A stretch of 49,084 nt of DNA from Symplocastrum torsivum CPER-KK1 (GTDB lineage Bacteria > Cyanobacteriota > Cyanobacteriia > Cyanobacteriales > Coleofasciculaceae), in the NCBI GenBank assembly GCA_019358875.1, contig JAHHIF010000060.1, positions 1 to 49,084 on the forward strand, given 5' to 3'. Positions 7,140 through 16,901 of this stretch are shown here, in pieces. The notes below the pieces were generated by a model. That model saw only the letters and a list, made by a program, of their open reading frames with translations, had not been told where the DNA came from and did not search any database. Numbering within the stretch: the first letter of the stretch is position 1; each line of letters opens with the position of its first letter. A program made the position numbers and the translations under genes.

Positions 7140-9326
7140 TTAAGACTGAGTTCTTTGCCTGATGGGAATCTCAATAAGAAACTTTGCCCCTTGCCCAGGC
7201 GCAGAGGTGCATTGCAGCTTTCCACCGTGCTTTTCGACGATGATTTGATAGCTAATGGATAATCCCAACCCTGTCCCCTTCCCCACTTCTTTAGTTGTAA
7301 AAAAGGGGTCAAACAGTCGTGCCAACACAGATTCAGTCATCCCCCTTCCATTATCTTGAATACTGATTTTTACCCAATTACTGTCCTTAACTTCTGTGTG
7401 GATTGTAATAGTAGGAATGGGGTTTTCAATCCCTTCTGTTGAATCATTTTGGTCGGGATGACGCAGGGCATCAATCGCATTACTCAAGATGTTCATAAAC
7501 ACCTGATTTAGCTGCCCAGCATAACATTCGGCTAAAGGCAGGGAACCGTATTCCTTAATAATAGAAATAGCTGGATGCTCGGGTCTTTCTTTCAAGCGAT
7601 CGCGCAAAATCAATAAAGTGCTATCGATGCCCTCATGAATATTGACGGGTTTCATTTGCGCGTCATCAAGTCGGGAGAAATTCCGCAATGTCAGCACAAT
7701 CTCATAAATGCGCTCAGTTCCCATCTTCATCGAGGACAAAATTTTGGGCAAATCCTCTATTAAAAAATCCAGGTCAATCTCTTCTATCTTGTCTTGGATT
7801 TCAGAAGAACTGTGGACATAGCCCTGCTGATAAAGGCTGATTAAAGCGAGTAAATCCTGTGTGTAGTTATCTACATGGCTGAGGTTGGCTCCGATGAAGT
7901 TAACAGGGTTGTTGATTTCGTGAGCGACGCTGGCAATCAGTTGTCCGAGGCTGGACATTTTTTCGGTATGAAACAGCTTGAGTTGGGTGAGTTTGCGCTC
8001 AGTGATGTCGCGTGCAAAACCGAAATTGTATTCCTTACCCTCAAACTCTAAAAAGTTTACATTGACTTCAGTGGGTGTTATCGTTCCATCCTTGCTCTTG
8101 TGGCGAGACTCAAAGGTCAGGCTGCCGTGTTCTTTAAGTTCCTGCCAGTGAGCTTGCCAAATATCAGCTTGATAGTCTGGATCGATATCGTGTACGCTCA
8201 GAGACAGCAATTCTTCTTCCGAATAGCCTAACAAGTGGCAAGCTGCCTTATTAACACCTAAGATTTTGGCATCTGAGTCAATCCAAAAAATCGAATCGGA
8301 TGCCTGTTGTACAGAAAATTGTGTTAGTTGAAGCATTGACTCCACCTGTTTGCGGGCGGTGATGTCGAATCGGATGGCTAAATATTGGAACAGTTTGCCT
8401 TGGTCATCCAGAAACGGAACAATAACAGTATTAACCCAGTAATACGTTCCATCCTTGGCTCGGTTTTTGACTTCTCCTTCCCAAACTTTACCAGCCATAA
8501 TTGTTACCCAAAGGTCTTTAAAGAATTCTTGGGAATGATATCCAGAATTAATAAGGCGATGAGTTTGCCCAATTAGTTCTTCTCTTGAATATTGAGAAAG
8601 TTGGCAAAAATTATCGTTCACATAAGTAATGATTCCCGACGCATCAGTAATGGCTACAATCGCTGCTGCATCTAAAGCAAATTTGAGGTCTGATAAGTCT
8701 TTGAGGGATTTTCTAAGTTCTGATTCTGCTTGTTCTCGCTCAGCGATTTCAGTGTGTAGGGATTGGTTAATTTTAGTTAATTCGGCTGTCCGTTCCTGAA
8801 CTTTAATTTCTAGAGACTCAAGCGTAGAGCGCAGCAACTCTTCGACCTGCTGGCGCTCCTGGATTTCGTCTTTCAGTGCCAGGTTTGCCGTCTCCAGTTG
8901 TGCATTTCGCTCGCTTAGTTGCTGAGAAAGCCTACGGATGTGTAACTGATGTTTGACACGAGCCAAAACCTCTTGCACTTGAAAAGGTTTAGTGATGTAG
9001 TCCACCCCGCCTACTTCAAACGCTTTTACCTTATCAAACACTTCATTCAAAGCACTAATGAAGATAATCGGAATATCCTTAGTTGAAGACGAAGCTTTCA
9101 ATTGAGAGCAGACTTCATAGCCGTTAACTTCCGGCATCATGATGTCCAACAAAATCAGGTCAGGTGGAGATGACTGGATAGACATGAGAGCCATTGTTCC
9201 ATCCTGTGCCATCCGGACTTTATAGCCTTGCTCCGATAACAATTGGGCTAAAAGTTGCAAATTAGCTGGAGTATCATCAACAATTAAAATACTCTCTTTT
9301 GATGGGGTATATGGCTCTTGGCTCAT
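7140..9326 (-). CDS. REC-PAS-PAS histidine kinase
   Basis: A 728-residue protein. Receiver residues 12-130 (D17, D18, D61), coiled coil 135-210, PAS/PAC 1 at about 212-330 (ITDASGIITYVNDNFCQLS), PAS/PAC 2 at about 335-445 (NFGFARDITERK), then a HisKA-like region with H469 (SVAHEINNPVNF) and HATPase_c (NILSNAIDAL, DNGRGM, GTGLGLSISYQI). The HEINNP motif puts it in the group of kinases that often work with a separate receiver. It starts two bases after the stop of the ethylene-receptor kinase, so the two are surely co-transcribed. Predicted cytosolic. It would take signal or phosphate from the upstream receptor kinase through its N-terminal receiver; that relay is inference. Confidence 0.9.
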   Translation of the reverse strand: MSQEPYTPSKESILIVDDTPANLQLLAQLLSEQGYKVRMAQDGTMALMSIQSSPPDLILLDIMMPEVNGYEVCSQLKASSSTKDIPIIFISALNEVFDKVKAFEVGGVDYITKPFQVQEVLARVKHQLHIRRLSQQLSERNAQLETANLALKDEIQERQQVEELLRSTLESLEIKVQERTAELTKINQSLHTEIAEREQAESELRKSLKDLSDLKFALDAAAIVAITDASGIITYVNDNFCQLSQYSREELIGQTHRLINSGYHSQEFFKDLWVTIMAGKVWEGEVKNRAKDGTYYWVNTVIVPFLDDQGKLFQYLAIRFDITARKQVESMLQLTQFSVQQASDSIFWIDSDAKILGVNKAACHLLGYSEEELLSLSVHDIDPDYQADIWQAHWQELKEHGSLTFESRHKSKDGTITPTEVNVNFLEFEGKEYNFGFARDITERKLTQLKLFHTEKMSSLGQLIASVAHEINNPVNFIGANLSHVDNYTQDLLALISLYQQGYVHSSSEIQDKIEEIDLDFLIEDLPKILSSMKMGTERIYEIVLTLRNFSRLDDAQMKPVNIHEGIDSTLLILRDRLKERPEHPAISIIKEYGSLPLAECYAGQLNQVFMNILSNAIDALRHPDQNDSTEGIENPIPTITIHTEVKDSNWVKISIQDNGRGMTESVLARLFDPFFTTKEVGKGTGLGLSISYQIIVEKHGGKLQCTSAPGQGAKFLIEIPIRQRTQS

Positions 9327-9380
9327 CTCTAATTCATTTTGGGTTGGATTAGGGTTAGTAGTTGCTTAAACTCAAACTTT
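8913..9380 (-). repeat. Duplicated receiver segment, copy B
   Basis: Matches 6616-7080 (copy A). It covers the receiver-coding 5' end of the 728-residue kinase and the 3' end of the ethylene-receptor kinase gene. This copy keeps the intact receptor C-terminus, so it is the likely source copy. Confidence 0.85.
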
Positions 9381-12187
9381 TTAGCTAAAGAAGCTAGAGC
9401 GTTGGCTAAAGCGTCATTTTGAGAGCGGATTTGTTCAATTTCGGCAAGTATTAAATCTAAATCGCCCTCAATTGCGGCTTTTTGTAAGGATGCCAACAAA
9501 TCGGCAGGTAATGCCGCTATCGCCTCTGGAGTCAGAGCTTGGGTTGGGGCTGACTTGGGTTCTATTGGGGGTTCATCGTAAACGTAGCGCACTCCGATAT
9601 GTTTGTGCAGGGCATCAAAAATGTCTGCCTCTCGAAAAGGCTTGTGGATAAAGTCGTCACAACCGACAGAAAAGACAACAGTTCGTGCTTCCTCGAAGTT
9701 ACTGGCGCTCAGGGCAACAATTGCTGTAGCTTGACCTTGGGTTGTGGCTTTAATTCGTTGGGTTGCCTCGTAGCCATCCATCACTGGCATCCGCATATCC
9801 ATAAAGATTAAGTGCGGTTCCCAACTCGACCAAAGTTCAATCGCTTCAATGCCGTTGGTTGCTTCTTTGATTTCAAAGCCAAGGGGATTGAGCAGTTTGA
9901 GCAGCAGTTTGCGGTTATCCCATCTATCGTCCACAATCAGGAGGCGATAGCTGGGTTGATTGGGTTGTAGAGCAATGACTCGGCGCGTCGGTGGCTTGGA
10001 TTTTATGGCGGTAGCATCCGCTACGCCGAGCTGAATATCAAACTTGAAGATGGTACCACGCCCCAGTGTGCTGCTGACCGTTATTTCGCCGCCCATCAGT
10101 TTGACGAACTGCCGACTAATAATTAGCCCTAAGCCAGTGCCTTGCTGTGATTCAGAACCCGTTTGGGTTTGCACAAAGGCTTGAAAAAGTTTATCTAACT
10201 CATCAGGGGCAATGCCGGGACCCGTGTCTTCAATTTCAAAGTAAAGTGTCAGTTGTCCTCGCTCGCTTGTCGGTTGTTGTGCTTGTGACGACACAGTACT
10301 GACTCCATTGAGCTTATGACTAGCCACCCGCAACGAGACACCGCCTTCAATCGTAAACTTAATCGCGTTAGAAAGCAGGTTGATCAAGACTTGACGCAAT
10401 TTGACTTCATCGGCACGCACGTATTGGGGAACGTCATCACAGCGATCGCAAATCAAGTGCAATCCCTTCTCCTGCGCCTTAAGTTGGAACATATCTTCCA
10501 AGTCGTCAAGTAGGCGAATTAAGTCGAATGCCGTTTCGTTGAGGGTAGTGCGTCCTGCCTCAATTTTGGCTAAATCTAAGACTTGGTTGATTAAGGTAAG
10601 CAGGTGTTCCCCACTGCGTGTGATCAGGCTGAGATTCTCTTGTTGTTCGGGACTCAGGTTAGTATCACGATTCATCAATTGGGAAAAGCCCAGAATCGCG
10701 TTGAGGGGGGTACGCAGTTCGTGGCTCATATTCGCCAAGAAGATGCTTTTGGCTTGGTTGGCTGCTTCGGCGGCAACTTTCGCCTGTTGTAGGGCAACCT
10801 CTGCAAGTTTGCGATCGCTAATGTCCTGCACGGTGCCAAACAGCTTAACCACTTGCCCCTGTTCATTGAACACAGCCCGTCCCCTGCCCAAGGTATACCG
10901 CAGGGAGCGATCCGGTCGAAAAATCCGAATTTCCTGCTCGTAGGCTCTGCCTTGAGTGATGGCTAGTTCAGCGTTACGCTGGAACACTTCTAAGTCGTCT
11001 GGATGGATTATCTCTAAATGCTGCTCGTAGGTTAGTGCGGGTTGGGTGGGGTCAAGTCCGAAAATTCGGAAGGTTTCATCAGACCAATTCACCTCCTGAG
11101 TAAGGACATCAAACGACCAATTTCCCAAATTGGCGAGGTGTTGGGCTTCGACAAGGGCGTGTTCGCTCTCCTTCAAGGCTTCTGTGCGTTGAGCTACCCG
11201 GTTTTCTAGTTCCTGATTGGCTTGCCGCAACGCCTCTTCAGCCTGTTTGCGGTCAGTGACATCAATACCAATCCCCCAAGATGCCCAGCCGGGAATCGGA
11301 AACTCCTCTGAGAGATTCGACCAAGCGATTGTTTTGATACTGCCATCTTTACAGGTAAGGTCCCATTCCCAATTGCGGTAGCGATTGCCCTGCTCTGCCC
11401 ATTGGGCTATCATCTGCTGACGATAGGTAGCATTGGGATACACTAATTCCATCGCTTTCGGGTTGCCAATAATCTCCACTGCCGAATATCCTGTTACCCG
11501 CGAGCATTCTTGATTCCAGATAATTACGTTTCCTTCAATATCGAGGGCATCCAGCATCACGGGCATATTCTGCAACACGAGACGCAGACGCTCTTCACTC
11601 CTGCGTAGGGCCGACTCGGCCCGGAAGCGCTCGCTAATTTCCGCTTGCAGGGAGGAGTTGGTTAAAGCTAAGGAGGCAGTTCGTTGTGCGACTCTCGATT
11701 CTAGCTGTTCATTCACTCGTTGTAGCGATTCCTCGGCTTTCTTTCGCTCACTGATTTCGTTTTTTAGTGAAAGGGCTGTCGCCTCCAGTTGTGCCGGGCT
11801 TGGGAGAGCTAGTGCTAAAGGAATCAATGGTGCTAGTAGCACCGCTGTCGCAACAGAGGCAAAGGCAGTAATCGCTTTAATGAACCCAGATAGCCAGTAG
11901 GTAGGGTGCCAGAGTGTCCATACTTCCATCAGATGAGTCGTGCCACAGGCAACTATGAACGTGCCAAACAACAGAAAAATCCAGTCAAAGGGCACGTCTC
12001 GCCTAGAGCGGACGAAATAGACCAGCATCAATGGAATTGAATAATAGGCTAGTGCAATCAGAGAATCACTTACGACATGGAGCCAAACTAACCCTGGCTT
12101 CCACAGATAGCAGTGTCCGTGAGGAATGAACCCGACTGCACTTAAAAGGGTTTGAAAAATTTCTGGCATGAGGTCAAAGCAAGACAA
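9329..12187 (-). CDS. Ethylene-receptor-like hybrid histidine kinase
   Basis: A 952-residue protein. Three transmembrane helices in residues 30-120 form an ETR1-type ethylene-binding domain: HVVSDSLIALAYYSIP has D41 at the position of ETR1 D25, and VACGTTHL has C81 and H85 with the spacing of the ETR1 copper ligands C65 and H69. A coiled coil follows (130-195), then PAS 1 (about 198-315), PAS 2 (about 340-465), HisKA with H489 (FLANMSHELRTPLNAI), HATPase_c (LLSNAIKF, DTGPGIA, GTGLGL) and a C-terminal receiver with D797 (IFMDMRMPVMDG). The family member SynEtr1 of Synechocystis binds ethylene and affects phototaxis; that role here is inferred. It is first in an operon with two further kinases. 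Membrane-located. The full set of key residues suggests a working receptor. Confidence 0.93.
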   Translation of the reverse strand: MSCFDLMPEIFQTLLSAVGFIPHGHCYLWKPGLVWLHVVSDSLIALAYYSIPLMLVYFVRSRRDVPFDWIFLLFGTFIVACGTTHLMEVWTLWHPTYWLSGFIKAITAFASVATAVLLAPLIPLALALPSPAQLEATALSLKNEISERKKAEESLQRVNEQLESRVAQRTASLALTNSSLQAEISERFRAESALRRSEERLRLVLQNMPVMLDALDIEGNVIIWNQECSRVTGYSAVEIIGNPKAMELVYPNATYRQQMIAQWAEQGNRYRNWEWDLTCKDGSIKTIAWSNLSEEFPIPGWASWGIGIDVTDRKQAEEALRQANQELENRVAQRTEALKESEHALVEAQHLANLGNWSFDVLTQEVNWSDETFRIFGLDPTQPALTYEQHLEIIHPDDLEVFQRNAELAITQGRAYEQEIRIFRPDRSLRYTLGRGRAVFNEQGQVVKLFGTVQDISDRKLAEVALQQAKVAAEAANQAKSIFLANMSHELRTPLNAILGFSQLMNRDTNLSPEQQENLSLITRSGEHLLTLINQVLDLAKIEAGRTTLNETAFDLIRLLDDLEDMFQLKAQEKGLHLICDRCDDVPQYVRADEVKLRQVLINLLSNAIKFTIEGGVSLRVASHKLNGVSTVSSQAQQPTSERGQLTLYFEIEDTGPGIAPDELDKLFQAFVQTQTGSESQQGTGLGLIISRQFVKLMGGEITVSSTLGRGTIFKFDIQLGVADATAIKSKPPTRRVIALQPNQPSYRLLIVDDRWDNRKLLLKLLNPLGFEIKEATNGIEAIELWSSWEPHLIFMDMRMPVMDGYEATQRIKATTQGQATAIVALSASNFEEARTVVFSVGCDDFIHKPFREADIFDALHKHIGVRYVYDEPPIEPKSAPTQALTPEAIAALPADLLASLQKAAIEGDLDLILAEIEQIRSQNDALANALASLAKKFEFKQLLTLIQPKMN

Positions 12188-12270
12188 GCATCTTTTATCT
12201 TGTCTAACTCATTCAGGCGATGCTCTCGTGGAGTTGTGGCACAGATACTTGCATTAATTCTCAAACAATC

Positions 12271-12477
12271 CTAAAAAAGCTGTGCAGCCTTCCGTGTCTC
12301 TTCTAGCCACTCCAATCGAATTGATTCTGAGGAGCAAGCTTGATACCACAAGCTTTTTGACTTGGTGACATCCGCTTCAGTGACACTGCGCTGGAACAGC
12401 AGTTTGATGCGGTGAAGCCATTCTTCATTAAGTGTTTTGGTGTCAGGCATCGGCGGTTGACCAAATTCATTACTCAC
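12271..12477 (-). CDS. Small hypothetical protein
   Basis: A 68-residue frame, rich in charged residues (NEEWLHRIKLLFQRSVTEAD), predicted soluble and helical. It lies 83 bases upstream of the ethylene-receptor kinase on the same strand and could be the first gene of that transcript. No family is recognised. There is no strong ribosome site before the ATG, so it may also be chance. Confidence 0.45.
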   Translation of the reverse strand: MSNEFGQPPMPDTKTLNEEWLHRIKLLFQRSVTEADVTKSKSLWYQACSSESIRLEWLEETRKAAQLF

Positions 12478-12848
12478 ACTTAAGTATATTAACGCATCTA
12501 ACTTTAGATAGGTATCCTCACAAGTTTTGAAACTTTAAAGTGATTCAGCCAAAAAAACTAGCCATAAGGCAGAGGGCAAGTGCCTGTTCACACTTCATCA
12601 AGTCTTCATGAATAGGGGGTGACACCCCTCGTGCCTAAAGGTAATAATTAGGTTAGTAGATGCACCCTGATGATTTAGAGAGCCGCACAACGTGACTCTC
12701 TTATTTTTTTGGCGTTCGCGGTTCTGATTTATCAAACGCGAGCGGTGAGAGAGTACAATCTTCTCCTTCAAGATTCCATCCAAGCCTGAACTTAATTTGG
12801 TGTGACAGTTTCGAGGTGATCGCCAAATACTGTCACAGTTCAGCCAAG

Positions 12849-13078
12849 CTTATCAATCGCACACCAATTTACGGTGTGTAATACCGATAAGCCTCAGTCA
12901 CGGAAGTAGAAACTAAGCTGTAATGACGCTATATCGTCCTTTGAGCTAATTCCTAAAATTTATGAAAGAGAGAACGTAAAAAATTGGCTTTTATTGAGAA
13001 CGACCCCTAGTTGTTGCGAGTGATTGATAAGTCGATAAGCTGACTATCACCGATTAGAACACAATCTTCTTTACGTTA
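12849..13078 (+). repeat. Dispersed repeat R1, copy 1
   Basis: About 230 bases that recur at 28053-28290 (same orientation) and 48712-48925 (inverted). Shared blocks include ATACCGATAA, GGAAGTAG, CTGTAATGACG..TAT, GGCTAATTCCTAAAA and, most conserved, the 40-base block at 12991-13030. That block starts TTATTGAGAACGACCCC and ends TTGCGAGTGATTGATAA, an imperfect inverted repeat. No gene of its own. Confidence 0.75.
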
Positions 13079-13474
13079 CTTTGATACAAAACAAAACCGG
13101 CAGGTTCTTCTGGTGTTCTCTTGGCTTCTACCTGAAAAGTTAAGTAAGTTGGTGCAGCTAATGTTTAGGCTGAGATAAGCATCCTTTGTTGAACCACCAT
13201 TTCGTTCAGCGCGTTGGGCGTGTGTCCCGATGGAAGAACTGGTCAATGAGTACAAGACGTGACATCTGTTTGAACAGCAGATACCCTAGCACTGCCAAGA
13301 TGTGAGATTAATCAAAGGTTAGGAATAGTCGGTTCTCCAACCTTGAGTAACTGCTCTTTATCAAATACTTGTCTAACCACAATTTTTTAATAATAAGTCT
13401 TACTATTTAGAGAAAATAGAGTTAATATTCTAAGAAACTAATTCAAAAATTAAGTATTAGTTGACACAAAAATG

Positions 13475-13505
13475 TAGCCCTAACTATAGCAAGTAGTTAG
13501 GGCTA
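13475..13505. terminator. Strong hairpin with T-run
   Basis: TAGCCCTAACTA and TAGTTAGGGCTA pair perfectly over 12 bp around TAGCAAG. It is preceded by an A-run and followed by TATTTTTG, so it can act in both directions. It separates the R1 region from the recombinase gene. Confidence 0.7.
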
Positions 13506-13922
13506 TATTTTTGCTTTGTTACAGAAGACTTTCCTAAAACATTGCTATAAATATGACTGAATGAATTTTTCATTCTCTCAATAAGCGCATCTTAGTTAGA
13601 GAATTTTTCAAATATTTTGAAACCGATTATCAATCTGTATTTATTTGGGAAGAATTTTACCTAGCCTTCAGGCTCTCTGGCAATTTGCTTACCACCCAGC
13701 TCATAGGAAGCGGCAGATGAGGCTGTGTTAAGTCGTTGATTAGCTGATTTGCACTAACTTTTCGTAAGACTTATCAACCTGTAGCCTTTGTAAATCAATA
13801 GTTTTAAGTTGTAGAGCTATTTTTCCTACTTCTTATACTTTACTAATGTTTGTGGGAACCTGAGTTCAGTCAAGGTTCCACAAAAATATTTACAATAATA
13901 TCAGTATTGAGGAAATAGAATT

Positions 13923-15377
13923 ATGAAACCTATCATTGGATATGTTCGTGTCTCAACGGAAGAACAGGCAGAAACTCAGGCTTTAGACCAGCAAAAACAC
14001 CGCCTCTTAAAGGCTGGAGCTGAAAGGCTCTATTGTGACATTGAATCAGGTCGTAACTTAGACAGAGAGCAACTGGAAAAAGTTCTAGACTTAGTTATTC
14101 GACGGGAAGTATCAGCCGTTTATGCTACCCGTTGGGATCGAATATCTCGGAATGCTCAACTTTACGAAGAAATCAAAAAAATCTTTCGAGATTCTGGAGT
14201 CAAACTCCAGTTACTCGACCAAGGAGAAGTTGACCTAACAACAGCGTCTGGAGAATTGAACTCAGACCTACAAGTTCTTTTTGCCGTTCATGAAAGTCGA
14301 ATGTTGCGAGAGCGGATTAACAAAGGCTTTGAATACCGCAGGAGTCGAGAAGTCGCTTGGATAAGACCTCCTTGGGGCTGCATTATTGTTGATGAGAAAT
14401 ATGAGCTTGACCATTTACCTCTTCTCTACTGTTTACTCATTCATCGACCCAATAACTATCTCGCTCTTGCTGATGAACCTGATGATTCCGAGCAACTCAT
14501 TTGGCTAAGTCGAGCGAAAATAGCCCGTGAATTTTTCGATTATTTTCTGCAAGTGAGAAAGCCGACTAAGCTTCTAAGGTATCTTCAGGACAACTATGAC
14601 TTGCAAAAAAATCAGGACTTAACCTTCCCGGCATTAAAGAACTTCCCAACTTCCCGGAGAGGAATCCAACAGTGGCTACAAAACCCAGTCTTTCAGGGTC
14701 ATACTGCCTATCAAAAGTTCAAAAAAAATGGAGGTGTTAAAACTCCTGATGAATGGGATATTCGCAGGAATACTCATCCAGATCATTGCCTCATAAGTGA
14801 AGAAGAGGCTAAGGAAATCCAAGCGATTCTTGCTGCTAATAGGAAACAGTTTGGACAACTCGATGCCACTTTTTTCTTAACTGGACATATTTTCTGTCAG
14901 ACGTGTAAATCCAAGTGTGGATTAAAACGGGCGGGAGGGGGCCACGCCTATTATGGCTGTCAGCATTCCGCAACAGTTTGCCGTAACAGAAAATGCGTCA
15001 GGATTATCAAGATTGAGGAAGCCATTATTAACAAATTAGTCCAACGAGTTCGGGAAATTCATCAACTTCCCCAAGAGGCGATGAAATCCTCAAAATTAGT
15101 TGAACTCGAAAGGCAATACGAAGCTCTTGACCAAATTCCTGGCTCTGATTTTAATCCGGTACTGAAAGATGCCAAGACAAAACTTTTTAAAGAAATTGAA
15201 ATAGAGCGGAGTCAGACTGATAATATCGCCACTCAAATGCTCTGTCATCCTTCCGCTAAAAAAATCAATTTTTGGTACAGCTTAACCCAAGAGGAGAGAG
15301 AAATATTCTACAACCAGCTTTTGGAGAGAGTCGTCCTTTTAGATGGAGAGGTAACTGAGGTTCTGTTGAAGGTTTAA
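13923..15377 (+). CDS. Large serine recombinase, XisF-like
   Basis: A 484-residue protein. Residues 1-145 are a resolvase/invertase catalytic domain: GYVRVSTEEQ with nucleophile S11, and RWDRISRN. Residues 150-320 form the recombinase domain (NPVFQGHTAYQKF, ISEEEAKEIQAIL), followed by a zinc ribbon with Cys pairs (IFCQTCKSKC, YYGCQH, VCRNRKC) and a C-terminal coiled coil. This layout and length match XisF, the recombinase that excises the fdxN element in heterocyst-forming cyanobacteria. It should integrate or excise DNA at att sites, here probably those of the plasmid or an element on it. A GAGGA ribosome site precedes ATG. A xisI fragment lies at 29221-29442. The multi-HTH gene follows after 46 bases. 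Assignment to the family is firm; the target is unknown. Confidence 0.88.
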   Translation: MKPIIGYVRVSTEEQAETQALDQQKHRLLKAGAERLYCDIESGRNLDREQLEKVLDLVIRREVSAVYATRWDRISRNAQLYEEIKKIFRDSGVKLQLLDQGEVDLTTASGELNSDLQVLFAVHESRMLRERINKGFEYRRSREVAWIRPPWGCIIVDEKYELDHLPLLYCLLIHRPNNYLALADEPDDSEQLIWLSRAKIAREFFDYFLQVRKPTKLLRYLQDNYDLQKNQDLTFPALKNFPTSRRGIQQWLQNPVFQGHTAYQKFKKNGGVKTPDEWDIRRNTHPDHCLISEEEAKEIQAILAANRKQFGQLDATFFLTGHIFCQTCKSKCGLKRAGGGHAYYGCQHSATVCRNRKCVRIIKIEEAIINKLVQRVREIHQLPQEAMKSSKLVELERQYEALDQIPGSDFNPVLKDAKTKLFKEIEIERSQTDNIATQMLCHPSAKKINFWYSLTQEEREIFYNQLLERVVLLDGEVTEVLLKV

Positions 15378-15423
15378 GAAAGATGCTCAGGCATAAATCT
15401 ATTAGTAATTGAGGTGAAAGCTC

Positions 15424-16812
15424 ATGTCCAAATTAACTCTCTTGCGTTTTAATAAAGCGGCTCTTCGATTTGAGGAGGCTGAAGCCCAAGTTCGACAAGC
15501 CTGGAATCCCGCTTGTAATTGTCCCTCCCCTGGTGAGCGAATTGAGTGTGCCAATTGTCCCTACTATAAGCATTTAGGAAAACTCACTCAGCAAAAGCTT
15601 CATTCCTCACCCGAAAAGGTCTTTGCTGAGATTCCACCACCCTCTCCCTCTGACCCCTATTCTCTAGAGGTCAAGGAACAATGTTGGGAGATGTATCGGC
15701 AGGGTTACTCAGTTGAACAAATTCAAAGGCTGGTTGGAGTTCCCAGCCGCCGCACCCTCAGAGGCTGGTTGCGAGAAGTCGGACTGTCTTCTCGTTCGGC
15801 TGAATATCCTGAGCACATCAAACAACGGTGTCTGGAAATGTATGCTCAGCGATGCAGCCCTCGCGAAATTGAGAATGAAACGGGAGTGCCAGGGGACACC
15901 GTCACAGATTGGGCTATGCAAGCTGGGATATCGAGAAAGCGTAAATACTCTGATGAAACTCAACAGAATTGTTTCAATCTTTATTTAGAAGGTCATACTT
16001 CCGATGAAATTCATAAACTGACTGGGATTCCCACGATCACGATCAGAACCTGGCTTTGGAAAGCCGGTATCAGCCGAGGTCAAAAACGTTTTTCAAAAGC
16101 CGAAAAAAAGACTTGTCAAGCACTATATGAACAAGGTCAGTCACCCAGAGAAATTGAAACCCTTACTTCTATCCCTAGAGCCACCATCGGGTCGTGGGTG
16201 AGAAAAGAAGCTTGGACTAGAGGGAATCCGTCTCAGGTTCCTCCTGCTTACGAGTCGCCTTCTTTGTCGAACGAAGTTGCTCAAAAGTCCTCTCCAAGAA
16301 AGCCAGACGGGTATTGGAAAAACTTTGAGAATCTGGAGCAGGAAATTTTAGAACTCAACGTTTTGAGGGGTCAAATCGGTGTCATGCCAAAAGCTGTTGA
16401 ACTCAAGCAGTTGGGGCGGGGTGACTTGATGAAAGCCATCTCAATGCATCACGGTGGCTACCAGTCGGTTGCTGAACGGATGGGGTTGGATTACGTTAAA
16501 AAACGGCATCGTTATTGGTACGACTTGGCTAATGTTGAAGCCGAACTTAAAGCTTTCATTGAGCAACAGGGTACTCCTGGTGTCATGCCCACTAAAAGGG
16601 AACTGGAAGAAGCCGGGAAAGGGTCTCTTGCTAACGCCCTTGGACTACATGGTGGAGTGCTAGAAGTTGCTAATCGATTGAATTTAGAGCTGTCCTATGA
16701 TCGGAAACCACAAGGTCACTGGGACAATCCTGACAATCTTCGGCGTGAAATCGAGCCGGTGGCTCTTCAACTGGAGATTCCAGGACTCCTACCCACTGAT
16801 GAACAACTCTAG
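15424..16812 (+). CDS. Multi-HTH and HGG-repeat DNA-binding protein, cut by a stop codon
   Basis: A 462-residue protein. A Cys cluster (C31, C33, C42, C45) is followed by four homologous helix-turn-helix units at about 84-122, 130-170, 178-217 and 226-262, each like EMYxQGxSxxEIxxxTGVPxxTIxxW. Then come repeats of about 65 residues: YWKNFENL...HHGGYQSVAERMGL (297-355), YWYDLANV...LHGGVLEVANRLNL (364-421) and a third that stops at DEQL. Beyond the TAG (16810-16812) the same frame continues with SDLSCAIARNGGW, which is the missing half of the third repeat. So a nonsense change, or readthrough, truncates it. Ribosome site GAGGTGA. It follows the recombinase and probably binds DNA for it; role inferred. 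Confidence 0.8.
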   Translation: MSKLTLLRFNKAALRFEEAEAQVRQAWNPACNCPSPGERIECANCPYYKHLGKLTQQKLHSSPEKVFAEIPPPSPSDPYSLEVKEQCWEMYRQGYSVEQIQRLVGVPSRRTLRGWLREVGLSSRSAEYPEHIKQRCLEMYAQRCSPREIENETGVPGDTVTDWAMQAGISRKRKYSDETQQNCFNLYLEGHTSDEIHKLTGIPTITIRTWLWKAGISRGQKRFSKAEKKTCQALYEQGQSPREIETLTSIPRATIGSWVRKEAWTRGNPSQVPPAYESPSLSNEVAQKSSPRKPDGYWKNFENLEQEILELNVLRGQIGVMPKAVELKQLGRGDLMKAISMHHGGYQSVAERMGLDYVKKRHRYWYDLANVEAELKAFIEQQGTPGVMPTKRELEEAGKGSLANALGLHGGVLEVANRLNLELSYDRKPQGHWDNPDNLRREIEPVALQLEIPGLLPTDEQL

Positions 16813-16901
16813 CCAGCTCAATGCAGCGATTTGAGCTGTGCCATTGCCAGGAATGGTGGATGGTCATCCAGTGTAACGCTCCTGATGCGATCGCTTCTCT
16901 C

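Larger units (their letters stand above)
12478..13922. other. Long non-coding stretch
   Basis: About 1.4 kb with no convincing gene. It holds R1 repeat copy 1 (12849-13078), a short GAGAG/CTCTC hairpin followed by a T-run (about 12679-12710), a strong hairpin terminator (13475-13505) and an AT-rich stretch (13380-13470) before the recombinase. It may include an attachment site for the recombinase, but none can be located from one sequence. Confidence 0.7.

Noticed and set aside
12598..12783. 61-codon minus-strand frame
   Set aside because: Low-information sequence over a hairpin with T-run; no ribosome site or recognisable protein features.
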